Origin: Acidobacterium sp. | GTDB lineage: Bacteria; Acidobacteriota; Terriglobia; Terriglobales; Acidobacteriaceae | NCBI GenBank assembly: GCA_003152595.1 | Contig: PMAM01000323.1 | Location: 1-5,930 of the forward strand | Length of the DNA stretch: 5,930 nt | Reading direction: 5' to 3' | Part shown: positions 1-5,535 of the stretch, piece by piece | How the letters are laid out: each line of letters starts with the position of its first letter | How positions within the stretch are numbered: position 1 is the stretch's first letter | Notes under the pieces: model-generated | Database searches by the model: none | Seen by the model: only the letters and a program-made list of their open reading frames with translations | Told to the model about the DNA's origin: nothing | Translations under genes and position numbers: made by a program

Positions 1-1173
1 ATCGCCGCCACCGAGCGAACGGTGCGGGTGTTCGGCGGAGCTTCTCCGTCGCTGGATCCGGCCGATCTGCGCAAAATCCGAAATTTCCTGATTCCTCAGG
101 TGCATCCCTTTCTCGGTGCCGCGGTCCACGAAACCCCGCTCATTGAATCTCTACGATCGGCCGTTCCTGAAGCAAACATCGTCGCGGTGGGATCGGGGAT
201 CGGCGCCGAGGTTCTTCGCAATCACCCCGGTGTGACCCGGCTCGAGCCCGCGCCCGATCCCAACCGCGATTTCTGGGGGGCGGTTCGTGGTTATCGGCGC
301 GTCGTCCGTTCGTTTCGTGGTGAACCATGGTGTGCGCTGTTTACGGGCTGGAATGGCCGTTCCCGCGTGTTGCTGGCGACGATGTTGGCCGGGAACGGCG
401 TGCGAGCTGGATTTTCCGTGGCTCCGCCGCTGGCACACCTGTCGCTCGCCTACGATCCGGAAAAGAGCCAGATCGCGAACAACCTCCTGCTGCCAGGACT
501 GCTCGGGCACGCCGCTCCGTCCGATCTGGAGCCGCGGGTCTATTTCACGATGGAGGATCTCCGCGCTGCACACGATCTGTTGGCTCTACCAGAGATTTCG
601 CAGGCTCGACCGCTCGTGGTATTCGTAACCCAGACCCGTGTGAGTCAGCGCAAGCAATGGAGGCAGGAACGCTTCGTAACCGTCGCACGCTGGCTCATTC
701 GAGAGCATGGCTGTCGCATCGCGCTGGTGGGGACAGAATCGGAATCGCTCGCTGTTGAAGCGTTGCAAACCGCGATCGGGGAAGATGCCTTCAGCCTCGC
801 CGGCCGCACCTCTATTTCGGTCCTCACAGCGGTTCTCGCGCAGGCAGATATCGCTCTCACCCTGGATACGGGTATCCTCCACCTGATCCGTGCCGCCCAG
901 CTGCCGGCCTGCATCATCGCTCCCGCCTGGGCGCCTCCTCACGAGTGGTTGCCGATGGGAAATCCCAGCTTCCGTATTCTCAGGAATCTCGATCTGGCGA
1001 CCCAGCCGGCCGACTATATCATCGATGAAGTTTCCGTGGCTGAAGTTTGCGACGCACTGGGGGATCTGCTGCGAAAGTACCCCCCTTCGGTTGCTGTTCG
1101 GGAAGCACGCGTGGAAAGGAGCCTGACCGATGCGGGCCGCGTGCGTCAGAATGAGGCAGGTGGTGCGGCCTGA
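1..1173 (+). CDS. Glycosyltransferase family 9 (heptosyltransferase-like), 5' end open at window edge
   Basis: A GT-B fold glycosyltransferase of the GT9/heptosyltransferase family, expected to transfer a nucleotide-activated sugar to a growing lipid-linked glycan at the inner face of the cytoplasmic membrane. Numbering is from the in-window GTG at 22. The N-terminal domain begins near residue 15 with a beta strand (KIRNFLIP) leading into G32-A-A-V-H-E-T-P39, which corresponds to the family's GDxxxxTP loop, followed by a helix (PLIESLR). The C-terminal domain starts near residue 193 (PLVVFV). It holds the family signature LDTG (281-284) with H287, then P-A-W-A-P-P-H-E-W-L-P, typical of the donor-binding half. 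The usual loop Asp is Ala33. The frame stays open to base 1 with no stop, GTG 22 has no Shine-Dalgarno sequence, and the segment before it resembles a paralogous relic at 3849, so the real start is probably upstream. The acceptor and donor sugars cannot be read from sequence. Family call is firm; LPS heptose specificity is not. Confidence 0.88.
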   Translation: MAATERTVRVFGGASPSLDPADLRKIRNFLIPQVHPFLGAAVHETPLIESLRSAVPEANIVAVGSGIGAEVLRNHPGVTRLEPAPDPNRDFWGAVRGYRRVVRSFRGEPWCALFTGWNGRSRVLLATMLAGNGVRAGFSVAPPLAHLSLAYDPEKSQIANNLLLPGLLGHAAPSDLEPRVYFTMEDLRAAHDLLALPEISQARPLVVFVTQTRVSQRKQWRQERFVTVARWLIREHGCRIALVGTESESLAVEALQTAIGEDAFSLAGRTSISVLTAVLAQADIALTLDTGILHLIRAAQLPACIIAPAWAPPHEWLPMGNPSFRILRNLDLATQPADYIIDEVSVAEVCDALGDLLRKYPPSVAVREARVERSLTDAGRVRQNEAGGAA

Positions 1174-1481
1174 CGAATCCGATGCACCGAGACGTTATGA
1201 TTCTTAGATATCGATAGGGACAGGAGTTGAGGATGGAATGGCTTTCCCGCAGGGCCGCTATCCATTGCCTGGGCACCAGCGAACCCCATATCGCGAAGGA
1301 ACTGGCTCCGATAGTGTGTACCCTCTCGGCCCTGCCTTGGTGCCGGATCTTATCGCGGATGGAGGAGAGATTATCGGATTGTTTTCGAGGGTCCTGCGAA
1401 CATCGCACATGCAAACCCTTTTCATCAATTGTCAACCGGATCGTCGAAGCCATTACTCTACGGTAGAACCGTGCCTCGCAA
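1174..1481. other. 308-bp intergenic region, no firm gene
   Basis: This lies between the GT9 stop and the flippase ATG. A TATGAT hexamer at 1196-1201 resembles a sigma70 -10 element, but I see no matching -35, so a promoter here is speculative. There is one small ORF with a good ribosome binding site (listed separately). A short inverted repeat, ACGGT (1460-1464) / ACCGT (1468-1472) with a 3-base loop, lies 9 bases before the flippase start. There is no recognisable T-tailed terminator after GT9, so read-through into the flippase is possible. Confidence 0.5.
1233..1466 (+). CDS. Possible small hypothetical protein (77 aa), weak
   Basis: An ATG preceded by CAGGAG at 1221-1226 with a 6-base spacer, which is a good Shine-Dalgarno arrangement, opens a 77-codon frame ending in TAG. 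The first half has mostly G/C third positions, about 70% by hand count, as expected for a gene in this genome; the second half drops to about 50%. The product begins MEWLSRRAAIH, has several cysteines and a basic, partly amphipathic middle, and shows no signal peptide, membrane span or family I recognise. It sits between GT9 and the flippase. It could equally be a chance frame in a degraded or regulatory spacer, and an overlapping +1 frame is also open. I list it because the ribosome binding site is better than the flippase's own. Confidence 0.22.
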   Translation: MEWLSRRAAIHCLGTSEPHIAKELAPIVCTLSALPWCRILSRMEERLSDCFRGSCEHRTCKPFSSIVNRIVEAITLR

Positions 1482-2933
1482 ATGAGCCTTAAACGCGACA
1501 CTCTTTACAATCTTGGCGGCTCGATCGCGCCGATCGTCGTGAGTCTTGTCACGGTGCCCGCGTACCTGCGTCTAATTGGCGATGCGCGGTACGGAGTGCT
1601 GGCAATTGTGTGGCTGTTTCTGGGGTACTTTGGGCTATTCGATCCGGGAATCACACGCGCCGCATCGTACCACATAGCGCGCTTCCACAGAGCAGAGGAT
1701 GCGAAGCAAAGAGAGAGCGTCTTCTGGACCGCGCTGCTGGTGAATCTGGGGTTTGGGGTGGCGGGCGGGATTATTCTTTACATGGCGGCCCGGCCCATTT
1801 TCATGTCGGCGTTCAAGATGCCGGAGGTGATGAGGAGCGAAGTAATGGCCAGCTTGCCGTGGCTGGCGGCGTCGGTACCGTTGGCGATTGTGACGGGGGT
1901 CCTGGGCGGAGCGTTACAGGCGCGGGAACGCTTTGGAACGTACAACACCATCAATGTCGCAAACGCAGCGTTATCGCAGCTGGTTCCGCTGGCAGTGGCG
2001 TACTGGCACGGTCCAGATCTGGCGTGGCTGATTCCCGCCGTGCTCATGACACGGATTACGGGTGTGGTTCCCAGTTTCGTGGCGCTGGCGAGCGCGCTGC
2101 CGCTGGGTCTCGGGGGCGGCTACGACGGTTCCAAAATGAGGAGTCTGTTTTCCTATGGGGGATGGATCACCATCACGAATGTGCTGACCCCTGTGTTGAG
2201 CACGATGGACCGAATGCTGATCGGGAGTTTGTTGAGCGCGGAGGCGGTGGCGTTTTATACGGTTCCCTTCAACATGGTCAGCCGCATGTCGGTGGTTCCG
2301 GGAGCGCTGGCGGCCAGTTTGTTTCCGAAGCTGTCGCGAAGCAGCGCGGAGGACAGCGCACAGCTGGCATCGGAGGCGGTGGCGGCGCTGGCTGCGGTGA
2401 CCACGCTGATGATTGTGCTGGCGGTGGCGGTGTTTCCGGTTTTCATGCGGATCTGGGTGGGGCGAAGTTTTGCAGAACATGCTGCGCCAATCGGAGTTAT
2501 TTTGCTGGTGGGGATCTGGGTGAACGGGCTGGCCTACGTTCCGTATGGGCATCTGCAGGCGAGCGGGCGGCCGGACATCGTGGCGAAGTTCCACGCGATC
2601 GAAGTGATTCCCTTCCTGGGAATTCTTTGGTTTGGACTGCATTCCTTCGGGCTGGTCGGCGCCGCATATGCGTGGACGCTGCGGACGACGGTAGATGCTT
2701 TGTTGCTATTCAAGGTCGGGGGAAGGATTCCACGCTGGCAGCGGCTGTTGCCGGGAGGACTGATTGTGGTGACGGCGGCTGTTTTGAGTCCAACGTCGGT
2801 GATGTCGGCGAGAATGGTGGCGGAGACGGTTCTGGTGGTCGTGGCGACCGTCTGGTCATGGAACCTGAGTCCGGTGGTCCGCGCGGTAGTGCGGCAGGCG
2901 CTGAACGTCAGGAATGCACACGCGGCTGTGTGA
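1482..2933 (+). CDS. Wzx-type polysaccharide flippase (MOP superfamily membrane protein)
   Basis: A 483-residue integral membrane protein, the usual length for Wzx/oligosaccharide flippases, expected to move undecaprenyl-pyrophosphate-linked oligosaccharide from the cytoplasmic to the periplasmic leaflet. The N-terminus is family-typical: a first helix (about residues 9-30, GGSIAPIVVSLVTVPAYLRL), then G-D-A-R-Y-G-V-L and a second helix leading to F-D-P-G-I-T-R-A. Further hydrophobic segments lie near residues 85-105, 120-140, 155-172, 180-208, 300-325, 337-358, 372-398, 423-440 and 445-463, consistent with about 12-14 helices. Arg, Lys and Asp residues between early helices fit the MOP fold. 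ATG 1482 is chosen because the conserved N-terminal pattern begins right after it, although the upstream bases show no clear Shine-Dalgarno. Neighbouring GT9, methyltransferase and GT2 genes support a glycan-export role. A teichuronic or lipid III-type flippase is less likely in this setting. Confidence 0.9.
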   Translation: MSLKRDTLYNLGGSIAPIVVSLVTVPAYLRLIGDARYGVLAIVWLFLGYFGLFDPGITRAASYHIARFHRAEDAKQRESVFWTALLVNLGFGVAGGIILYMAARPIFMSAFKMPEVMRSEVMASLPWLAASVPLAIVTGVLGGALQARERFGTYNTINVANAALSQLVPLAVAYWHGPDLAWLIPAVLMTRITGVVPSFVALASALPLGLGGGYDGSKMRSLFSYGGWITITNVLTPVLSTMDRMLIGSLLSAEAVAFYTVPFNMVSRMSVVPGALAASLFPKLSRSSAEDSAQLASEAVAALAAVTTLMIVLAVAVFPVFMRIWVGRSFAEHAAPIGVILLVGIWVNGLAYVPYGHLQASGRPDIVAKFHAIEVIPFLGILWFGLHSFGLVGAAYAWTLRTTVDALLLFKVGGRIPRWQRLLPGGLIVVTAAVLSPTSVMSARMVAETVLVVVATVWSWNLSPVVRAVVRQALNVRNAHAAV

Positions 2934-3004
2934 GCCAAGCGGGACCGGCGCTGTGGCGATCTGACGACAAACCTGCGAATCTCGACGAGTAACCGTTGTC
3001 TTAG

Positions 3005-3011
3005 AGGGAGG
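3005..3011 (+). promoter_or_regulatory. Shine-Dalgarno of the methyltransferase gene
   Basis: AGGGAGG lies 8 bases before ATG 3020, a strong and well-spaced ribosome binding site. It supports this ATG as the start and suggests efficient independent initiation after the 86-base gap from the flippase stop. Confidence 0.7.
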
Positions 3012-3019
3012 CTGGAAGC

Positions 3020-3691
3020 ATGCGTGGAGTGCAGTTTGCACGGACACAACTGGGGTTGGGGAGACTGAAGCGCAGAGCGGACAGTTGTCTTGACCAACCG
3101 ACGGAGCTGGTGTCACTGGTATTTGAATATAACGGGCATCACATCAAGCCGATTCAGATAGAAGCGGAGTTGGCTTCGCTTCTCAGCGAAGTCAGGAAAC
3201 TTAAACCGCAAACGGTGCTGGAAGTTGGGACGGCCAGAGGCGGGACCCTGTTCCTGTGGACACGATTGGCACGGCCGAACGCAACGATCGTGAGCATCGA
3301 TCTTCCCGGAGGTAAATTTGGAGGTGGGTACACAAAGTGGCAGGCAATAACCTACAAACGCTTTGCGAAGGGCAGGCAAAAATTACACCTCCTGCGTGTC
3401 GATTCTCATGCTCAATCAACTCTGGAAAAGACCAAGCAATTGTTCGGCGGAAAACCGATCGACTTTTTGTTCATCGACGGTGACCACTCTTTCGAAGGTG
3501 TGAAGAAGGACTGGGAGATGTATTCGCCGCTGGTGCGTCCCGGAGGCATGGTTGTTTTTCACGATATTGCGGGCAACTACGATGATACGCAGGTGAAGCG
3601 TCTTTGGGATTCGATTAAGTCGGATTTCGAGCACCGCGAGTACGTAACAGATTCGGGCGGGTGTTACGGCATTGGTGTGATGATTAAATAG
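3020..3691 (+). CDS. Class I SAM-dependent methyltransferase (CmcI/Methyltransf_24-like)
   Basis: A 223-residue soluble methyltransferase with a complete Rossmann core. Motif I is V66-L-E-V-G-T-A-R-G-G-T76 (SAM glycine loop). The acidic end of strand 2 is I-D94-L-P-G-G, where Asp94 should contact the SAM ribose. Strand 4 is F-L-F-I-D153-G-D155-H156, followed by S-F-E-G-V-K-K-D-W, then P-L-V-R-P-G-G and V-V-F-H181-D182. The IDGDHSxEGVxxD and FHDI motifs match the cephalosporin hydroxylase/CmcI-like O-methyltransferase group. In polysaccharide clusters such enzymes usually O-methylate a sugar, for example a capping rhamnose or terminal residue. The substrate here is inferred only from the flanking flippase and glycosyltransferases. 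The first ~45 residues precede the catalytic core and are basic (RLKRRAD), with no signal peptide or membrane helix, so the protein is cytoplasmic. No key residue is missing. Function as a methyltransferase is well supported; sugar specificity is open. Confidence 0.87.
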   Translation: MRGVQFARTQLGLGRLKRRADSCLDQPTELVSLVFEYNGHHIKPIQIEAELASLLSEVRKLKPQTVLEVGTARGGTLFLWTRLARPNATIVSIDLPGGKFGGGYTKWQAITYKRFAKGRQKLHLLRVDSHAQSTLEKTKQLFGGKPIDFLFIDGDHSFEGVKKDWEMYSPLVRPGGMVVFHDIAGNYDDTQVKRLWDSIKSDFEHREYVTDSGGCYGIGVMIK

Positions 3692-3848
3692 CTGTCCGGG
3701 ATGGGGGCGGGGCAGCCCAATGATTGGGGGGAGTGTCCACGTTGACCGGCAGGCTGCTTCGATCATCGGGAGAGTGGAGTCGGGGGAATGCCAGCGCAAT
3801 CATGGGACGCAGTTTGATCGAAGGAATCAAGCAGCTGGCTTCCGTAAC

Positions 3849-3944
3849 ATCGCCACTGCGGAGCGGATGGTGCGTGGCGATGGTGGGCAGAGTCGAACGC
3901 GGGCAATGTCCGATCTGCGCAGAATTCGCAACTTTTTAACCCCA
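3849..3944 (+). pseudogene. Relic of the N-terminus of a GT9 glycosyltransferase gene
   Basis: These 96 bases align without a gap to bases 1-96 of the window, about 60% identical by hand count. They translate in the corresponding frame to IATAERMVRGDGG...DLRRIRNFLTP, against IAATERTVRVFGG...DLRKIRNFLIP in the intact GT9: about half of the 32 residues are identical. In the core matching 61-90, most substitutions fall on third codon positions (ATC/ATT, CGA/CGC, AAT/AAC, TTC/TTT), plus a Leu codon swap (CTG/TTA). That is the signature of two genes that diverged under protein-level selection. Homology stops abruptly after the FLTP strand: the GDxxxxTP loop and the whole catalytic body are absent, and the frame ends at 4031. 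I read this as the stump of a second GT9 gene, truncated by deletion just upstream of GT2. ATG 3906 (MSDLRRIRNFL) could still start a 41-residue peptide. Confidence 0.6.
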
Positions 3945-4040
3945 ATGGCCACCCTGACCCGGCATGCCGATGCGGCTTCGTGCCCCCATATACTGAGAGT
4001 GGAGAATCGATGGCGCAGAGCGGATCTGTGATGTTGATGT

Positions 4041-4060
4041 GCAATGGAATCCACCATTGC
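4041..4060 (+). promoter_or_regulatory. Inverted repeat abutting the GT2 ribosome binding site
   Basis: GCAATGG (4041-4047) and CCATTGC (4054-4060) form a perfect 7-bp stem with a 6-base loop. The right arm ends exactly where the GAGGGG ribosome binding site begins. In RNA this could stand as a small leader hairpin next to the translation start. There is no T-tail, so it is not a terminator. A regulatory role is inferred from position only. Confidence 0.35.
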
Positions 4061-4066
4061 GAGGGG
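4061..4066 (+). promoter_or_regulatory. Shine-Dalgarno that decides the GT2 start
   Basis: GAGGGG is followed by a 5-base spacer and GTG 4072. This favours GTG 4072 (MKISIAMATYNG) over the in-frame GTG at 4039, which has no such signal and would add residues (QWNPPLRGVA) unlike the family's N-terminus. Confidence 0.6.
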
Positions 4067-4071
4067 TGGCT

Positions 4072-5109
4072 GTGAAGATTTCGATTGCCATGGCGACCTA
4101 CAACGGGGCGAAATATATTCGTGATCAACTGGACACATTGGCGCGGCAAAGTCTCCCTCCGGTGGAGCTGGTGGTTACCGATGATGGATCAACCGATGCA
4201 ACGCTGAACATCGTGGAGGAGTTTTCCGCGGAGGCGCCGTTTCCGGTACGAGTCTTTCGGAATACTGCTCGGCTGGGATACGAGGAGAATTTTCTGAAGG
4301 CGGCATCCCTGTGCACCGGTGATCTGATCGCATTCTGCGATCAGGATGATCTCTGGGTGGAACAGAAGCTCAGCCTGTGTGCGCGTTATTTTGCTGATCC
4401 GAGTATTCAGGGCGTCGTCCACACCGGACAGACGATGCGCGAATCAGGCGAACGAGGCAAATTCTATCCCTGGTTTCCACGCACGCGGGTGCTCGATGCC
4501 GGCGAGTTTGATCCGTTTGCGGAATCCCCCGGGTTCTCGATCATCTTCCGGCGGGATTTGCTGAATCTGGCTGACAGCGAGGGCCGCCACGACCGGGTGA
4601 AGAGCCACGACAATTGGTGCTGGTTATTGGCCTCCAGTGCAGGCCGGGTCGTAACGATGGCCGACGTGCTGGTCCTCTACCGGCAGCATGAGGCCAATGT
4701 CTTTGGGGTGCCCCGCAAACGGACGATTCGGAGAGTGATTCGAGAGGGCGTGAGGGCCCAACAATATACCGTAGAGAAAGACTCGGAGGCCTTTTGTGCC
4801 CACGTTTTGGAGGGGGCGGCAGAGCGCGATCCAAACCGGGCTCAAGCGCTTCGGCGATCGGCACGCAAGCTGCGATATCGGTCGATGCTCCATCGGATCC
4901 GAACCAGCATCTATGCTCAACAATCTTCGTTCTTTACGCGTGCCGCTCGGTTCGCAAGGTTGTTCTTGCTTGGCGGGTATTTTCCTGATCGAACGAATGC
5001 TCGCCTGGGTTTCAGGCGCGGAACGAAGGACCTCTTTTTTGGCGTCTCAGGGCTCTATAAGCTGGTAGCCCCAAGCCGACCGGTCCAACCCAAGACGAGC
5101 CACGAATAG
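4072..5109 (+). CDS. Glycosyltransferase family 2 (GT-A fold)
   Basis: A 345-residue GT2 enzyme, expected to transfer a sugar from a nucleotide donor to the lipid-linked glycan in the cytoplasm. From the chosen GTG, it opens with the family strand ISIAMATYNGAKYIRDQLDTLARQS (residues 3-27). Next come V-T-D37-D-G-S-T-D42 (nucleotide binding), G83-D-L-I-A-F-C-D90-Q-D-D93-L-W, where the DQDD is the DxD-type metal site, then S178-H-D-N-W182 (acceptor/catalytic-base region) and Y203-R-Q-H-E-A-N209. The DQDD-HDxW-YRQHxxN combination is typical of a GT2 subgroup common in O-antigen and rhamnan clusters. The C-terminal ~135 residues are basic (Arg-rich around 213-240 and 265-285) with a short hydrophobic patch (ARLFLLGGYF), which may help peripheral membrane association. 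All catalytic motifs are intact. The donor sugar is unknown; a rhamnosyltransferase is one possibility. A terminator lies 114 bases after the stop. Confidence 0.9.
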   Translation: MKISIAMATYNGAKYIRDQLDTLARQSLPPVELVVTDDGSTDATLNIVEEFSAEAPFPVRVFRNTARLGYEENFLKAASLCTGDLIAFCDQDDLWVEQKLSLCARYFADPSIQGVVHTGQTMRESGERGKFYPWFPRTRVLDAGEFDPFAESPGFSIIFRRDLLNLADSEGRHDRVKSHDNWCWLLASSAGRVVTMADVLVLYRQHEANVFGVPRKRTIRRVIREGVRAQQYTVEKDSEAFCAHVLEGAAERDPNRAQALRRSARKLRYRSMLHRIRTSIYAQQSSFFTRAARFARLFLLGGYFPDRTNARLGFRRGTKDLFFGVSGLYKLVAPSRPVQPKTSHE

Positions 5110-5535
5110 CTTGGCCGCCAATCCGCCGCCCGGTTACGAAAGTCCACCCTACCTCCGTTATCTTGCGCGGTTACGGGACCCCCCGCTACAACTGAGTCAC
5201 TTTACAACGCAGATCTGGGGAACGGGGCTGACGGCTGGCAGGCGACTGCATCCGCAGCCCCATTTTTTGTTTGTTATCAGCAACATTCGCCCGCCCTTTC
5301 AATCCAAAAGTCGTCCGGACGCATCGTATTCAGCGGTGCCCCGGTTTTGGGGGGCCGATTCTGCCGCCGGGGCTGTCCGGCAGCCCGGTTGCACCTGCGA
5401 ACGGCGTTGATTCAGAGTGGCTTGCAGGTCTCACGACAAGGTTGGTCCATCGGCTCGTAGTGCGCGGGTTAACAGATTTGCGGTACCATAGCGAGGGTCC
5501 CTCAGATCATCTTTCTGAATGGAGAAATTACTGAT
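5110..5535. other. 426-bp intergenic region between GT2 and the SYLF gene
   Basis: It contains the terminator listed separately. The first ~110 bases are C-rich with no recognisable product. A second GC-rich inverted repeat lies at GGGCTG (5370-5375) / CAGCCC (5381-5386) with a 5-base loop, overlapping an alternative pairing CTGCCG (5361-5366) / CGGCAG (5378-5383); neither has a T-tail. A small palindrome GAGGG-T-CCCTC sits at 5494-5504, about 30 bases before the SYLF start. I could not identify a convincing -35/-10 pair for the SYLF gene. A ~100-codon frame from TTG 5111 runs through the terminator and is not supported. Confidence 0.5.
5224..5272 (+). terminator. Rho-independent terminator closing the glycan cluster
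   Basis: The outer stem GGGGCTG (5224-5230) / CAGCCCC (5255-5261) is perfect. It continues inward with CGG (5232-5234) / CCG (5252-5254) and GCAG (5238-5241) / CTGC (5246-5249), closed by a GCGA loop, which fits the stable GNRA tetraloop class. One A is bulged after the outer stem, and a small internal loop separates the inner helices. After a single A comes a run of six T, then G and TTT. Stem plus T-tract on the + strand is the classic intrinsic terminator layout. It ends transcription from GT2 and isolates the SYLF gene. Confidence 0.8.

Larger units (their letters stand above)
3692..4071. other. 380-bp intergenic region with GT9 relic
   Basis: This gap follows the methyltransferase. It starts with a G-rich stretch (3698-3731) containing the perfect 13-base palindrome CCCAAT-G-ATTGGG (3716-3728), which lacks a T-tail and so is not a convincing terminator. 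Its middle holds a decayed GT9 N-terminus (listed separately), and its end holds a 7-bp hairpin placed directly before the GT2 ribosome binding site. Open frames across the gap carry no recognisable domain outside the relic. Confidence 0.6.

Noticed and set aside
1196..1201. TATGAT as a promoter -10 for the flippase operon
   Set aside because: The hexamer is good, but there is no acceptable -35 at 16-18 bases upstream, so I did not annotate a promoter.
1019..1501. Antisense frame of 160 codons covering the GT9 3' end and the gap before the flippase
   Set aside because: It overlaps the conserved GT9 C-terminus, has no recognisable domain, and its composition looks like a chance frame.
1971..2642. 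Long antisense frame (223 codons) opposite the flippase
   Set aside because: The product is a His/Arg/Gln-rich string with no domain or ribosome binding site, explained by the reverse complement of the flippase codons.
1610..2992. A 460-codon open frame on the + strand overlapping the flippase in another frame
   Set aside because: Its product is a low-complexity run of Gly, Ala, Arg and Val without domains, as expected from reading a GC-rich gene in the wrong frame. The flippase frame carries real membrane helices and family motifs.
3691..3731. Possible terminator after the methyltransferase (CUGUCC/GGGCAG pairing and the CCCAAT-G-ATTGGG palindrome)
   Set aside because: There is no T-tract after either structure, and the palindrome's centre is too tight for a normal hairpin loop; the surrounding bases are simply G-rich.
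3763..4149. Antisense frame of 128 codons across the relic and the GT2 start
   Set aside because: It runs into the conserved N-terminus of GT2 on the other strand and shows no family features.
5111..5410. 100-codon + strand frame starting at TTG after GT2
   Set aside because: It lacks a ribosome binding site, its product is Pro/Arg-rich and unrecognisable, and it reads straight through a strong terminator.
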